A stretch of 64,000 bases of DNA from Nilaparvata lugens (lineage: Eukaryota > Arthropoda > Insecta > Hemiptera > Delphacidae), in assembly GCF_014356525.2 (NCBI RefSeq), contig NC_052516.1, forward strand, positions 27,539,796 through 27,603,795. The letters run 5' to 3'. This document shows positions 1 to 15,100 of the stretch, piece after piece. Every line of letters begins with the position of its first letter. Position 1 is the stretch's first letter. Position numbers and translations under genes: made by a program. Under the pieces are notes generated by a model. The model was given only the letters and a program-made list of their open reading frames with translations. It searched no databases and was not told the DNA's origin.

Positions 1-208
1 CCATGTACAAACATATTATAGTTGAGGGCTCACCTGCTCTTATTTAATTCATGAATTTTTATAAACTATAATTATTCATGTATACACTCATTATAGTTGA
101 GGGCAAACCTGTTATTTTTCTCCCTATCATTCCAATGACGATTGATTGTATAAATTAGTATTTTTGATTGAAATATAATATAATATAAATATAATTTTGA
201 ATTTTCAG

Positions 209-313
209 AACCCGATATGCCAGACCATGACCTTGAACCACCCAAGTTCAGTCGACGTGCTTTTGAAAGGCTATTGAACGATTGGTCAGCTGTTAAAGGA
301 ATGATTATGTCTG
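209..313 (+). CDS. hyd: hyd exon 1 in window
   Basis: The exon runs from an acceptor after TTTTCAG to a GTAAG donor. It encodes [18 protein letters not shown] and continues through a [14 protein letters not shown] segment. In UBR5 this stretch follows the UBR box, so upstream exons lie outside the window. It starts with two bases of a split codon and ends with one base (a Gly codon shared with the next exon). Confidence 0.9.
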
Positions 314-3126
314 GTAAGAAACTATTTCTCGTTCTACTTTTTTAATCAATTCATGTTTTGTAATTTCTGATTTTACTTGATTTCTGTTCATCGAAAGGTC
401 AAGTCAAGTCAAAAATAAGTTTATTTCCAAATCTTTCTAAGATTATAAATGTTACATACAGGATAACTAACAATAACAAATTTTGCTCTTGTGTGAGTAT
501 AAAAGTGACGACTCATATCAGATGTTGGTTGCTGGACTCGTAAATACCAGTTCACAATGCTTTCATTCACACTGAATCATGTACTGAAATGATTTAGTTC
601 AGTATACATCTCCTACTCTGTGAGTACTGTGAATCGGTCTTGCTGCTCAAAGATCCTCCACTCTTATGTTCCCAGAACTGACTACCTTGCAATAACTTTT
701 CTTACTTTCAAATTCAGACTTCAAAATGTATTCAATACAAAACACATTGAAAGTTAAAATACAAAAACAATCTCCCATTTTTATAATATCACCTTTCTTA
801 GTAATTTAAATAGCATATTCAGGTAGATAGAAGCAGGTCCATAGAAGATACTACACTGATGATTGAGGACTGGTGTTACGCAAATGTGCTGTGTTTAAAC
901 TTAGATAAAATTAAGAGTCTTGATGTGTCTTATAGTAACAATGTTGATCTGAATGGTCTGAGAATGGTTAATTTTCTTGGTTTTAATGTTGACTCTAGGC
1001 TGAATTGGAAAGACCATATTGATAAAGTGGCGGATAAGCTGTGTAAGGGATTGTTTATGTTAAGGAAATTGAGAACAGGAGTAAGTCTATCAGTGTTGAG
1101 AATAGTTTATTTTCTCATATACATAGTTATCTATCTTATGGAACATTATTGTGGGCTTCCCAAATATATAGTATTAGATTATTATTATTTAGACTGCAGA
1201 AATAAGCTGTGAGAATAATATGTGGTCTTCCTTCAAGAGGCCACTGTATGGATATCTTCAAATTGATTGAAATTATGACACTTCCTGCTGTGTTTGTATA
1301 TCAATGTATCAATCATGTCAAGGTAAATTATATGTTCAACAGGGTATGTGTCACAACTATAACACTAGAGGTAGGAATAAACTAGTCTTGAAGTTTTGCC
1401 ACTATGCAAATACTCAGAAAACTTTCTATTATATTTCTCAGAAGCTTTTCAATGCCTTGCCTGAGAATATACAAAAATTACCATTAAAAATATTCAGTAA
1501 TAGAGTTGAACGATTTCTGTTGATGTATCCAATTTATGAAATAGAAGAGTTCTATGACGTAGTTAACAATATGCTTGATTAGCAACTAGGTATTCTTATG
1601 AGTGAACTAGTCATATGAGTGTGTTTTACTTATTATGTTATGGAAATAAGTATATTTTTATGTTTTTAATTTAATGTAATGATTTCATGCTTGTAATTAT
1701 GATTCAATCTATCATTGACATTTGTAATGCAATTGATGTTCTCAATTAGCTGCTGCTGCAATAAAATATTTTGACTTTTCTCAGATTCCAATTAGAATAT
1801 GAGACACTTGTAATTTTGTTCAACTAACCTGGTTGCAACTCTAATATATATTGTTTGTTTTCAGGAACAAACCCTCAGGAGAGTGGGGCAAGAAGTAGTA
1901 CTCAAGCGAGTGCTTTTGACGATCAAGCCTATTTGCAAAATCAGAGTGGAACAACTTTGCTGGACAGATTCACTCACTGCCTTCTCATCAAGTGCAGCCC
2001 TGAAGTGAGTCGCCACCTAATTCTATTTCATTTTTTAAGCTTCATTCAAACTAAATAACGTCATTATTCAGTTTAGTACTAATACCCAACTCTCTTGAGT
2101 AGGCCTACTGTGAGTCAGTCTTGTTACTCCAAGACTGATAATGCGTAGAAGATTGCTTAGTTTTGCATAGATGACTTTGATTTCCGACTATTAACAAAAT
2201 TTTGGCTCTTGGTGTTTTGTTGAATTTATATGGCAGCGCTCCTAAAATGAAGAGGAAGCCTAAGAAAAGATGTCGAAAAAGACTAACTAAATCTAGACGA
2301 TCATAATGTGTGTAGTTCAAAATAAAAATAGTCTATAATACTTGGAAAAACAAGTAGGTATCCTTACCAAAGTCAAGTCATAAGAAAAAAATGAAAATTT
2401 TTAAATTAACAAAGAAAATTAAATTTAAAATGTAAAGTCATTGAAAATTCTTCTAATTTACTAATTCATCAATTTTCTAATTTACTTGAGCTTGACCTAG
2501 AGCTTGAATGAGGGGAATATATTACAGCTACCTAGTTTATAATACAAAACTGGAAAAGTTTTGAAAAAATAAAAGTTTTTAATGAATACAAAAAGGAATG
2601 TGTAACAATGATGTTTTAAGACAAGAAATTGAACGTCATCTATTTTAGAACAATAGAAAAATAAAATGAATGTGAAAATTAAAGAAAACCAGAACAGTGT
2701 TTAATTTTTATGTTGAAAGTTATGAGATTCAGCAAAATTGTCGGATGAAATAAATCCTAACAATATTCAGAAAAGAAGATGCATATGATTGCCTAAAACT
2801 CCTTATAATATAGTTCTTATAATCTTGCCTCATAATATCAGTTGAAGATTGGATCAAAATTAACTAGACTTTTAAACTTGTTAGATTTAAAACTTGTTAT
2901 CAAAGTACCTACTTGTATTAAAATTTATTTATATCGGTTGGAAATCACGTTCCACTATTGTTATGAGATTTACAAGACACACATTGAGAAGAAAAAATCC
3001 CTGCAAAGGTTTAACCTGAGCGCAGGAATGAGTCGCTATAAATAACATAATTACAATATCGAGGGAAACAGGATGTTGAAAAACTACTCTATAAAATGAA
3101 AGAAATTAATATTAATATATAATATA

Positions 3127-3179
<53 letters not shown>

Positions 3180-6100
3180 TTATATTATATATAATTATAA
3201 TATATTAATATATAATATTAATATAATAGATGACTATTATTGTTATATACACTTACGTATTCAATATATTTTTCAAAGATTCGAGTATTTTGACGGGGCT
3301 ACTTTAAAGTTCAATTACAAAGTATAACTAGTACCCTAACATATTATTTCAACTAGTTTATCCGACTCTCTTGTTGTGTCTGAAATAATTTAAGGTTACT
3401 AGTAATTCTTTGCAATTTTGTTTCTAAAGTATGTTATTGTCTTTCGCTGTAGGTTGCTGTACACATTTTTATTATCCAATTTATGGTTAAATTATATTTG
3501 AAATTAATAACTTAATTTGATAACATGGTGATTTCCTTTAATTGTAGATGTTGGATACGCTGTTGACGACAATGATCCAGCAGCTGCAGAATGAGAGCGT
3601 GCCCGGGCGTATACAGGAGGCGACAATAGTGGCGCGACGGTTTGTGCGCTCTGTGGCACGCATCTTTGTCGTGTTTAGCGTTGAAATGGCACCCACTACT
3701 AGTAAACGAAGAGGGTAGGTACACAACATTTTCTGTTATTTCTGCAGGGAAATCTGAACGTCAATAAACCTGAATCGTATACTATTAAACGAGCAATTTC
3801 TGTTTATATGTTTGTATGTCACCGGATCTCGAAAACGGCTCCAACGATTCTCACGAAATTTTGAACGTAGTAGGTTTATAATATAAAGATTCGATTGCAC
3901 TAGGTCTCATCCCTGGGAAAACTTGTTGAAGGACATAAAAAAGATAATATTTCATCCTTGGGAAAACAGCTGATAATTTCGTCGTCTGTTGATAATGAAA
4001 GTGAGTGAGCGAGTGCATGTGTGTGGGACTGAGACAAAAGTATGTCTCAGCTTGATTTGCAATCATTCAATCTGGTACTTGGTTTGGGTTGCTCAAAAGC
4101 CGGTTAAATTTTAATCCTGAGTAATTCCAGGAGAACCAATCAGAAAAGCCGTCTTTTTTAAATGGTCTTCTCTGATTTGGTTCACGTGAAATTAATCAGG
4201 ATTAAAATTTGACCGGATTTTGTGCAACCGGAACTCTGTGAGAAAGATTTTTGCATTTCACTGGGAATTGATCTCAATCCGCTGTGATTAGATCTGTATA
4301 AACTATAAATATATTATAATTTCCTCTTACGTAGTAAATTTTCAAAGTACTCCAGAGCGAAGCTCGGTCCCCCGATAATGCTTGTTGATGATAGACTAAT
4401 TTTATTCTATTCTAGCCAACTAGTTTGAAGACTAATGAGCTAATTTTTTCTATCCTAACATACTACTTGAAAAATTGATTAACGAATTCTTATTAGAAAC
4501 TCTTATTGACTGCACTATTATAGAAGCTAGATTCACTCAATCACTGCTCTGCTCTTTCACTGGGCACTAATTGAACAAGCACTATGATAGTTCAAAAGGT
4601 TTCCTCCTTTTGAGCCTTGGCACCAACCCTCCATTGTCTAGCAGCTGGATCGTCTCGATGTTGTCATGTTGGTGCAGTCGCCCCTCGTGCCTCTCCGCAT
4701 GCCTCTGGATCTTGGTGGACACCAGGTCGACGTGCAGGTCTCTATGAAGATCGCTGTTTCTGACATACCAAGGAGTATCCACAATGTTCGTTAGCACCTT
4801 GTTTTGGATTCGTTGTATGACATTGATGTTGCTGTCTTTGGTACACCCCCAAAGTTGTTTACCATACGTCCATACTGGCTTTAATATCTGTTTCTACAGA
4901 AGTATTTCGTTTCGGATTGAAAGGATGGAGTTTCTTCCAATCAGTCAATACAGCTTCTTATATTTGATTCCAAGCTCTTCTCTCTTCTTCTTGCGGCCTT
5001 CCAGCGAAGCTTTGCGTCCAAGGTCATACCTAGACACTTGGCATCATGAATAGTATTCTTCTCCCTTTCTCTAGTAGTATTCTTTTATCATTTTCAAGTC
5101 TAGTCTTCTTATATCTTTTCTCTAGTCTAGTATTCTTCTTTTTCTATTTACCTAGAAACTAAAACATACATAAAACTGGAAATTTGACACTTTAAGATTC
5201 TAAGTTGATCACTGAAGGCAACAGGCAGAACAGCCAAGTTTGATAATGATGTTACAACAACATTTCAAGATACAGGCTGTTAGAATTTAACCGACAATAC
5301 GCAAAGTAAGGCCTAGCTGCTCAAAAGTCTTTTAAATTTTAACTGTGATTAAATGCAGATTGAAGACGTCTTCCGCCTCTCTTATTGGTTATCGTTGCAT
5401 TCAACAGTTATCTATTTCAATCTCACAGCTAAAGTATGACAGTCATAAAACCCATTGAAGGCTTATATTATATATTCAGGCAAGGTGGGACTTTCCAAGG
5501 AACATCCTACCAAGAAAAGAAATACGAATTTACTTATTTTATCACGGTGGAAATTCAACAGGCTTTGCAACCGGGTCGAAATTCTTATCATATTCAATTA
5601 CTATTGATTTATTTACAGAGCGCTGCTATCCAGAGATTGTGAGTTAGGTGTAAGTGTACCCGGCAATTAGGAGGTACCGGGTTCGACTCCCGGGCTGACA
5701 AAAATTTTTTAATAGCGCTCATCAAATTTCCATCTAGCTGTTTACCCTGTTGTCAATATTTGCAGTAGCAGAAGTCTTTGGAGTGATTTACAGCATTTAA
5801 TTTGGATTTTTGTTTTATAATAATAAATTATTAATTTCTTCTTTAACCTTTAACTTAATTGAACCGAGCCTTTTAGTTTCTGTTCATTTATATAGACAAA
5901 TAACAGAAGACTTCAGGGTGAGTTACAGCTTTTAATTTGGATTTTCGTTTAATAATAATTATTGATTTATTTGGAATGTTTATGTTGACAGGTCGACATC
6001 AGCCTCATATCCTTTGGTTCGGAGCAAGCGCGTGTTTCAGGCTCTGATCAAGTTGTCGGTGGAGGAGCTGTGTGAGACGGCAGACAGCCTCATCGCCCCA

Positions 6101-9100
6101 GTCAGGCTGGGAGTGGCTCGACCCACGGCCCCCTTCACGCTCTCCAGCACTACTGTTGAAGTTATCAATGTGAGTAGTTCATTCATTCACTTATTCATTT
6201 ATGAATACAATCACTTATCGTAAATAGATGTTTCTTGGTATAGTGTAAAATGTGAATAGATCTTTTGAAGAGTATGTGAGTAGTTAATTTATTCATTCAC
6301 TTATTATTTTAATAATACAATCACATATCATAAATTGTTGTTTCTAGGTATAGTGTAGATCGGTCTTCTGAAGAGTGAAACTGGCTTAACTGGATTCGTA
6401 CTGAAGAATTAATTTATTGCAGGTGGAATGATTTTGGATAAATGTATTTGATGTGCTTTTCCTTGAGTATAGTCATAGAGAAACAATAGCTTAAGTAGAT
6501 ATCCCATGGTATAGGGAATTTATGTCGCAACTTTTACTGTTATCTCAAGCCGATTACTGTCGATTTTCACTGTTTTGTTGGAGTGATAGTGTATGAACGG
6601 CACAATTTTAGTGACTATCAGCGTCACACAGCTGCATAGGAAAGAACTATGTTAACTATGGGATAACAGTAAAAGTTGCGACATAAACGCCCTATACCAT
6701 GGTATATCTATTTATGCTATCGTTTCTCTATGGTATAGTACTGTAATTATTGTATGTGTACATTATGAAATAAATAAACATTGGTTCATTGGTGGCATCT
6801 CTATGATTGTGTATATCTGAGACTTGTCTGATCAAGAGACTAGTACGGATTTAGGTACTAGTTGAAGGAAACAGTTTCTACTATTCTTAGGGTGTGGGCA
6901 CACTACAGCAACTAAGTTGCTAAGCAGCAAGTGAACATTTACGAAAATCGAATCCCTGGCACACTAGCCGGCAACTTTTTTGTCCGTTTCAGATCAGATA
7001 ACAGCAAACATTCTGGTCTTCATTATTCAGTAGTTCAGTCTCTAGATGTTTCAAGATGTAGACATTGTCTACTAGGGTAATTGGGTTATTCATGCTTTCA
7101 ATCCAGTTACTACAAAATAAAACAATCGCCATTTTTTTACAAACAATTACGTATCCACTTAAAGTTGACTGAATAATCGACGTACAACTTTTCTTTTGCT
7201 GGTGATGTCTGAAACAATTTTTAGTTTTTTAGTTCTGGGTAGTTAATTTTATTTTCTTGTGATACATATTGATTAACCTTTTTTAACGTATTTATTAACC
7301 TTTGATTTGTTACGTTGTTAAATTCTGACAATAAAGAATTGAATTTAAAAATCCAAATACTCCTTTCATAGGTGGTGAATTGGACGAATAATAATATAAT
7401 GTGTCAGGCAGACATTTGTGTTCAATTCCTCACCAACTTTTTTCAGCAACTTGATTAACGGTGTGCCTGCGTACCTGAAATTTATTGTTATAGCATTATG
7501 TGATGAATGTAATACATGTTTCAGGGCTTTGAAGAGTTGTTTTCGGTTGAGCCTCTGGCGCCGCACGGACAGGGGCGTCAGTCACTGTCGCTGCTGGGTG
7601 GCGTGCGTGGGGGGGCCGGCGATTCCTTGCTGCCTAGGGGGGCACTCGGACGGCAGCCCGTCTCGCAGATGGACATAGAGGATGAAATCGCTGAGAGTGA
7701 GCTCTAAAATAACTAACCTTAAATTTATTTATTGTCCTGTAAAGTCATGCATTCTTCACCTATCACCTATGAAAACATGATCAACTAGGAAGATGACAAT
7801 TACTTGTTCAATACAGTAAAATTTACGTCATCTATAAATCTGATTTATACCATTTATTACAATACACTGATACAAAATTACAATTGAACAGGAAGGTTTG
7901 CAAGACCCGGTTGCAAGTAGTCTGCTAAATTTAATGGCGATTAAACGCCACAAGAACTAATCAGACAAGCCTTTTTTGGAAAGACTACAAAAATAATACT
8001 TTGGAAGACTTTGAAAAAAGGCTTGTCTGATTAGTTCTCGTGACATTTAATCACTGTTTAAATTTAACTGGTTTTTCGCGACAGCGCCTTCTTTCTTTCC
8101 TTTCAAAGAAGCCTCCTCTGATTGGTTCTCGTGACATGTAATCCCTGTTGAAATTCAACAGACGGTGGTGGAACCGGACCTAACAATCAAACAAAATTCA
8201 AACATTTGGAATCAGAGCAATGCCATTACATAAGAATTGCGTAACGATTTTTTGAGGTGTGTTGTATTGCGGTCCTCCAGATGACTTTCTGAATACTTGT
8301 TACTACTGCACAAATTTGCTTAGTTTTGCTGACAACACCAATATTATAATCATTATTATTTATTGCGAGCTTTCATTATTTCGATTGTTAATTTTTTTAT
8401 GTATGCGTTTACACCAAAGTTAATAACAAAATAACTTAATCCTTATAGATTCTATTAGATTGAACATATCTTATCATACACACATGATGAACATATGTGT
8501 TTGTCAAGTTCCGTTCAATCTAATAGAATCTAACATAAGGATTATGTTATTAGCATTTTGTTAGTACCTAACTTTGGTGTAAACCCAGCTTTACAAACAA
8601 ATGTTACATCAACTTGATATAAATATAAATTTACTCTAATAAAATATAACTTTAAATATATTATAAATTGACGTTAATGCAATATAATGATTTGTCAATA
8701 AATTTAATTTGATTTGTTGCAGACCTAGTATCCTTAGGCCAGGAAGGCGACGCCAGTGACGGTGAGGAAGTGGTGGGTGGAGCGGGTGGTCCGGGAGGAG
8801 CAGGGGGCGGAGGGGAAGTGGCGGATGGAGGCGGCGGTGGTGGCGGTGTTGGAGTGGGGGGTGGCGGCGGCCAAGGTGAGGAATCTGACAACGAGGATCT
8901 GATGGTGGAGTCGGAGTCAGACTCAGATCAGTCCAACCAGGATGCGCAGCGCAGTGTGCAGACGGGAGCCACGGCTGGTTCCGATGCTGGTCAGTTTTTA
9001 AATTTTGTATCATTATTTCCGATCTCTTTTTTGTTGCAAATTCCATATAGAATTTATAATCCTCGGCTGTGACACCTTTAGTGGGTGGGACACCTGTATA

Positions 9101-12100
9101 AACAAGTGTTGAAAGGTGCGTGCAGATTTATGCGCCAAGAACACTTGCATTTCATTTTTTTCAGCTGATGCTATTCTTATTAAATCTGTATTTGTACAGG
9201 AACAGTACGGTGCAGATATGATAAGCATAGCATTAGCTGAAGAAGAAGATGATAAGAAAAAGAAGAGGAGGTGAAGAAGAAATAATACTGTTCTGTGGTT
9301 GTACAGGAACAGTAAGGCTCAGATATTATAAGCATAGCATCAGCTGAAGAAAAGTGAAATGCCCGTGAAGATTATAATAATAATAATATTTATTCATGCA
9401 TGTAAATTTTACATTAAATGTTTCGCATTTGTCAGTTACAATAAAATCATACAATCTGTCAGGCCATTAAAATCTCCGTGAATATTTGAAGTCCAAAAAA
9501 TAAAGATGACATCATCTTAACTATTATAATATTTCACTAGGTTTATTTCTCACACTGTATATGAGAAAACTCCAGTAAACTATAGAAACTTGTAGTGAAA
9601 TTCGTGGTGATATGTCTGTACGCACCTTATAATGAATGAAATTGGGACCCCTAAGCTTTTACATTAAATGGTTCGCATTTGTCAGTTACAATACAATCTG
9701 TCAGGTCATCTAAATCTCCGTGATTATTTGAAGTCTAAAAAATAAAGATGACATCATCTTAACTATTATAATATTTCACTAGGTTTATTTCTCACACTGT
9801 ATATGAGAACTATAATCAAGTAAACTGTAGTAAGATTCGTGGTGCATATGTCTGTACGCACCTTATAATGAATGGAATTGGGACCCCTACGCTGTAATGG
9901 CAGAAAGGGAAAAGAAAAATAAGAAATCTGGTTTAAAAATAAGTATCCCACATTAGTATTCAACCTATCAAATTCTGCTGTTTGAAGATTTGAAAATGTG
10001 AGGGTGTGTTATAATAAGTGTCTACTAACATTTGAAAAAATAAAATGTGATAGTTTAGATTTTTAATATGACTTATGATAATGCATGATAAGACTAGATA
10101 GATATTGCTCAACCATAGATCTATTTAAAATCGAGATACCTGTTTAGCAACAGAGATTGATAATGGTGTAACAACCGAAACCGGTATCTCGATTTTTAAT
10201 AAATCTGTGGTTGGACAGTATCTAGTCTTTTAATATATTTGTGGTTTGACAGTATCTAGCCTTTTAATAAATTTGTGTTTGGACAGTATCTAGTCTTTTA
10301 ATATATTTGTGGTTGGACAGTATCTAGTCTTTTTATTAATTATGCATAACTACCACAAAATTACCTTCACAACTACTCAGAAAGTATCTTAAGATGAAAC
10401 TGTTATGGAGGTCACAGAAAATCATGGAGTGGAATTTCATTCTCACAGAGTAAGATCACAGTTTTTGGGTTAAGTCTGTTGTTATCTCCAAGCCATAATA
10501 GTCGAAGTTGTGATTGTGTAGATGAATAATGATTAGATTTAAAAAATCTGTCGACCAGTTTTACTTGATTCTTTCTCTGCATAAATTACTCATACCAAAG
10601 TTCAATAATTCACAATACCATATTGAAAAATATTGCTCACAAGATAACATTATTATCATTAATTAGGATACGTCGCTCTATTTGTCAGGTATTAGTTCGT
10701 TACTTCTGTTTCCTGAGGAAGATTCAGCCGATTCTAGTCAACAGGAGGAAGAAGAGTCAGAAGGAGGAGAAAGTGACGAACTAGACACTGAGGAGTTGGT
10801 GCTAGGCGATGAACAGCTAGAAAGAAGAAGGTAAATATTAATTTATTCATTTTTTCTATTTTTCTAATGATTCATTTATGTATTTTAAAACTATAGTGGA
10901 ACCTGGTACTGTACGCGTCCCATAGTTTTGCCTCCGTGGCATATTGGCAAGATATGGTTCGCGGGGTAATAGTTACGGCTTTGGAAAACATCAGCTTCAG
11001 ATACCCTAGATAGAGGAAGCTCCCTACAGAGCTTCCTTGAAGGATGCTCGCTAGAGACAGAGATTCTTTATGAATGAGAGAGAGTTGCAACGTGCCACCA
11101 ACAATAGAAAGAACATGTTTTGAACGAATGTCAGCTGATAGGTTGTGTACATCTTTTTGGATGCAACACGTTGTTGAGAAGATACAAATGAGCATTTGTT
11201 GCTTATGGAAAGATACATTTTCAAGAATGTTCGATGTTTTTGAACGGGTAGTATTATAGTCTAGTGCAAAGCTACAGGACCCAGACTGTACCACTACCTC
11301 CGTAAACAAAGCCATAGTGCATGACAGTTGGTTGATGGTATCGTCAGCACAGGTAGGGCTCCTACACCAATAAAAACACTAGCGGATATAGATCAGCTGA
11401 AATCAACATATTTTTATTGGTGTAGGAGCTCTACCTGTGCTGACGTCACAAGAATGCACTATGGCTTTGTTTACGGATGTAGTGACTGTACACCCCGTTG
11501 TAGTACCTTTTTCCTGCAGTCCCCTGAAATTTCTATATAGCTTACAACCTCGATAAACTACGCCCTTATTTAATACAGACAATGTAATAGTACATTTTTT
11601 AACGGTCCCTTTAGATGTGCTAAACGGAGGTTTTACTGTATACATTATTCAGGGGTACCTTGGATTTAATCCCATTACTGTCCTCATAACGCATACTAAT
11701 TGAAGTAAAGTATATCAAAGAATATTAGGTTGAGAAGGAGTAATAAATAAATAATAAATATTCTAGTAAAATTTACTCTATATATTGTGGAATTTCTCCA
11801 TATTTATTTATGTGGACCCATAAGGTGAAATAAAAACGATATTGTCAGTTCCTTATAAATTACACATAAATTCCATATAATGTTGACAATATCGTTTTCA
11901 TTTCACCTTAATATTCAAGAACTTTGATTGGTTGAACGATTAATTATTACCAAGAACCCTTTGATTTGGTGTAGTGCTAATGGAGTGAGAAATTAAGGGC
12001 AAGTTTCCGAGCTTGGCATTCAGCTAAGTTCTAGACTTTACAATATCGTTATTATCGTTGACAATATCTTTTTCATTTCACCTTAATATTCAAGTACTTT

Positions 12101-15100
12101 GATTGGTTGAAAGATTAATTATTATCAAGAACAAAACCCTTTGATTTGGTGTAGTGCTAATGGAATGAGAAATTAAGGGCAATTTTCTGAGCTCGGCATT
12201 TAGCTAAGTTCTAGACTTTGAACAGCTGGAGTAAGAAAATTGGCTTTCCGAAATGGGGCGTAGTCCACGTTTAATAAATTTCGAAAAACGAGAAAATTGA
12301 ACACAAAATAAAATAGATAAAAAATAGTGTAAAGTTTCAGTTATTTTGAATTATTTAGGAATGTTTCATCTCGTCAAGGAAAAACGTTTCAATTATAGAA
12401 AATGATAAAATGAATATTAACATAAAAACTACGACTACGTCCCGTTTCGGAAATCCAATTTTCTGACACTAGCTGTTCTAAGTCTAGAACTTAGCTAAAT
12501 CCCGAGCTCGGAAACCGGCCCTGAAATGTATGAAGGCTTGTTATGAGAAAATATTATAATATTAGCAAGTGTAGTGAGTGAAGAGGATGTAGTGTAATTA
12601 TATTTCATAGGAAGTAACTAAGGATTTCTCTGGAAGACTTTAGTATACAAATAATTCAGTAATAAGATATATTAACAAAAAAATAAATAGTTAGTCTAGT
12701 AACTAGTTTAAATATGATGACCAGAAAAAAATTGAAATTCTAAAAGCAATAGAGCAATAGACAACGTCAAATAGTTTGTAGTTCACTTGTTTAGTACGAA
12801 GGATGACATTAAGTTAAAAGCTTTCTTTTCAGTCAAGGGTTTACCAATCTTATTACTCCAGTTTTTCTATCGATTTTTCTTTTTGAATCACTTTAATGAT
12901 AATTATCATCAAGTATGCATGTATGAATGAGTAAATAAATACGTTTTTGTTTTAGTTCAAACAGCGGTGCAGGTCAGAGAAGCAACTTGGCACCTCAAAG
13001 CATGCAGTGGGCGATCCGAAGTCGCGAGAGTCAATCACGATCAGCAGGTACAATATCATTTATCATTATTCTAATCTCATAATTTCTCATTTATGTGGTT
13101 TCACAATTTCTCCTTAATTTCAGTGTCCTATGTTTATTTATTTTCATTAAAACACTATCACCTATTGAATAAGAAAGGACTTGTCAGCCACTATTTATAT
13201 TACCACATAAAATACACAACCTCAAATAATTATGTAAACCGTATAATTTATGTGTCTAGATGAATAGTGGTTAACAACATTGTTAAACACTTTGTTTTTT
13301 TATTCATTATGGAGAAATAACGCATCAGTCACAATACAGCTCCAATACTACCTATTGATTTTATTCAATAGATTTAGAGTACAATTAAATAGAATAGAAC
13401 AGTTCTTAGTTAGAATAATTTAATAGTTTTTGGAATAGGTGATTGGGATAATAATTCTTCATTGACGTTTAAGCACTTAGTGTATTAGGTTCAATTAGGA
13501 CCGGTTTCTAGTACACTTATTAAATCTAATCGACCATTAGATCTATAGGTTTGATGGCTGATTAGATTCAATTAATAAGTGTCCAGAAACCGGGCTTTAG
13601 AATGTGACGAAGTAGCTGAAATTAGAACCCTAGCAGAAGATCTTGATTTCAACTCTAATCTTCGAGGAGGTTTATTCAGTTAAGAAGAAGTTATCAAACA
13701 TACTAAACAGTACCTGATATCTGTTTGAATTAATGTTGATGAAATCTACTTTTCAATTGCAGTGTTGAAAGTCAACACACCATGTTATACATGTCTGTTA
13801 CAAATTGAGGCCAAAGTAGAAGAGATAGTAGTGTTTTGTCGCTTCTATTTTTGAATCTTTGGTAAATTGACAAAGACTTCGTACAATTGGAGAGATTTTG
13901 TGATTGTTTCATAGAATCTCTGTATGGGTCTGACAAGAAACCAATTTAACTTTTTTATAATGACTTAAATAATTAAAATGGAAATTTCCAGTTTAAAGTT
14001 ACAAAAATTGAAGCCAAAGTAGAAGAGATAGTAGTGTTATATCGCTTCTATTTTTGAATCTTTGGTAAATTGACAAAGACTTCGTACACTTGGAGAGATT
14101 TGTGATTGTTTCATAGAATCTCTGTATGGGTCTGACAAGAAACCAATTTAAAATTTGTATAATGAATTTAAATAATTAAAATGGAAATCTCCAGTATAAA
14201 GTTACAAAAATTGAAGCCAAAGTAGAAGAGATAGTAGTGTTTTATCGCTTCTATTTTTGAATCTTTGGTAGATTGAAAAAGACTTCATACACTTCAAGAG
14301 ATTATAATGTTACATAGAATCTCATTACGAGTCTTACAAAAATATTTAATATTTGTTTATAATCATGTCAATTTCATCCAAACTGTTGTTTATTGTGTAG
14401 TAGCAACTCCTCCTTTAGTTACTGCAGTAGCATAATTCTATTTTTTATTGTAGTGATTTATTTTTGCAAATCTAATATATTCATTATTTTCTAAATAATT
14501 TTCTTCCTATTGTTCTGTCTTTTTTTACTTATCGTTTGGGATGTGACCTAGCTTCCATAGTTTCATTTAGTTTAGTTGTTCATAATAAGCTGTATTTTTC
14601 TTTCTCTTTTGATATGTTTATCATAGTAGTTGGAACTCACTGCCGGCGCACAAGTTGTGCATTGCCTGTAATGCCATATTGATGATAACCTCGACACATA
14701 TATTATATAGTGAGGTATCATTTTGAAAACCTTGAAAATTGTTATATTATTAAAAATGTATGAGAAAATAATATGTAATGTTCCTGAATTTATGAAAAAA
14801 CTCCTCTGGATGTGTCGTCCAACATCAAGAGAAATTATTATTATTATTATTATTATTGTGATTGACACTATTCATTTTATTAATTTGTTTGTAATTACTT
14901 TTATGGAAAATAAATGGATTTGATAAAAAAATCTGCAGTAAATGTTATATTGTATTTAGATTATTAAATACATTTTATCGATGTGATAGCTTGATCGTTT
15001 TCTAAAGTGAATACAATAATTTTTATTGAAAATTATTGAAATAAGGCTCTTCATGGATTTATTCTGTGAGCTTTTGTATGTAAATAAATAAATAAATAAA

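Noticed and set aside
5639..5700. Possible tRNA gene (B box)
   Set aside because: No complete cloverleaf or acceptor stem; the body and tail recur elsewhere, so it is a SINE.
8636..9072. Proline-rich reverse-strand frames and alternate plus-strand frames over exon 6
   Set aside because: Mirror images of the GC-rich Gly codons; no start context, conservation or splice support.
13798..14360. CRISPR-like repeated array
   Set aside because: Units are contiguous 202-bp repeats without spacers in a eukaryotic intron.
14572..14923. Opposing frames with poly-Ile
   Set aside because: Caused by an (ATT)n repeat.
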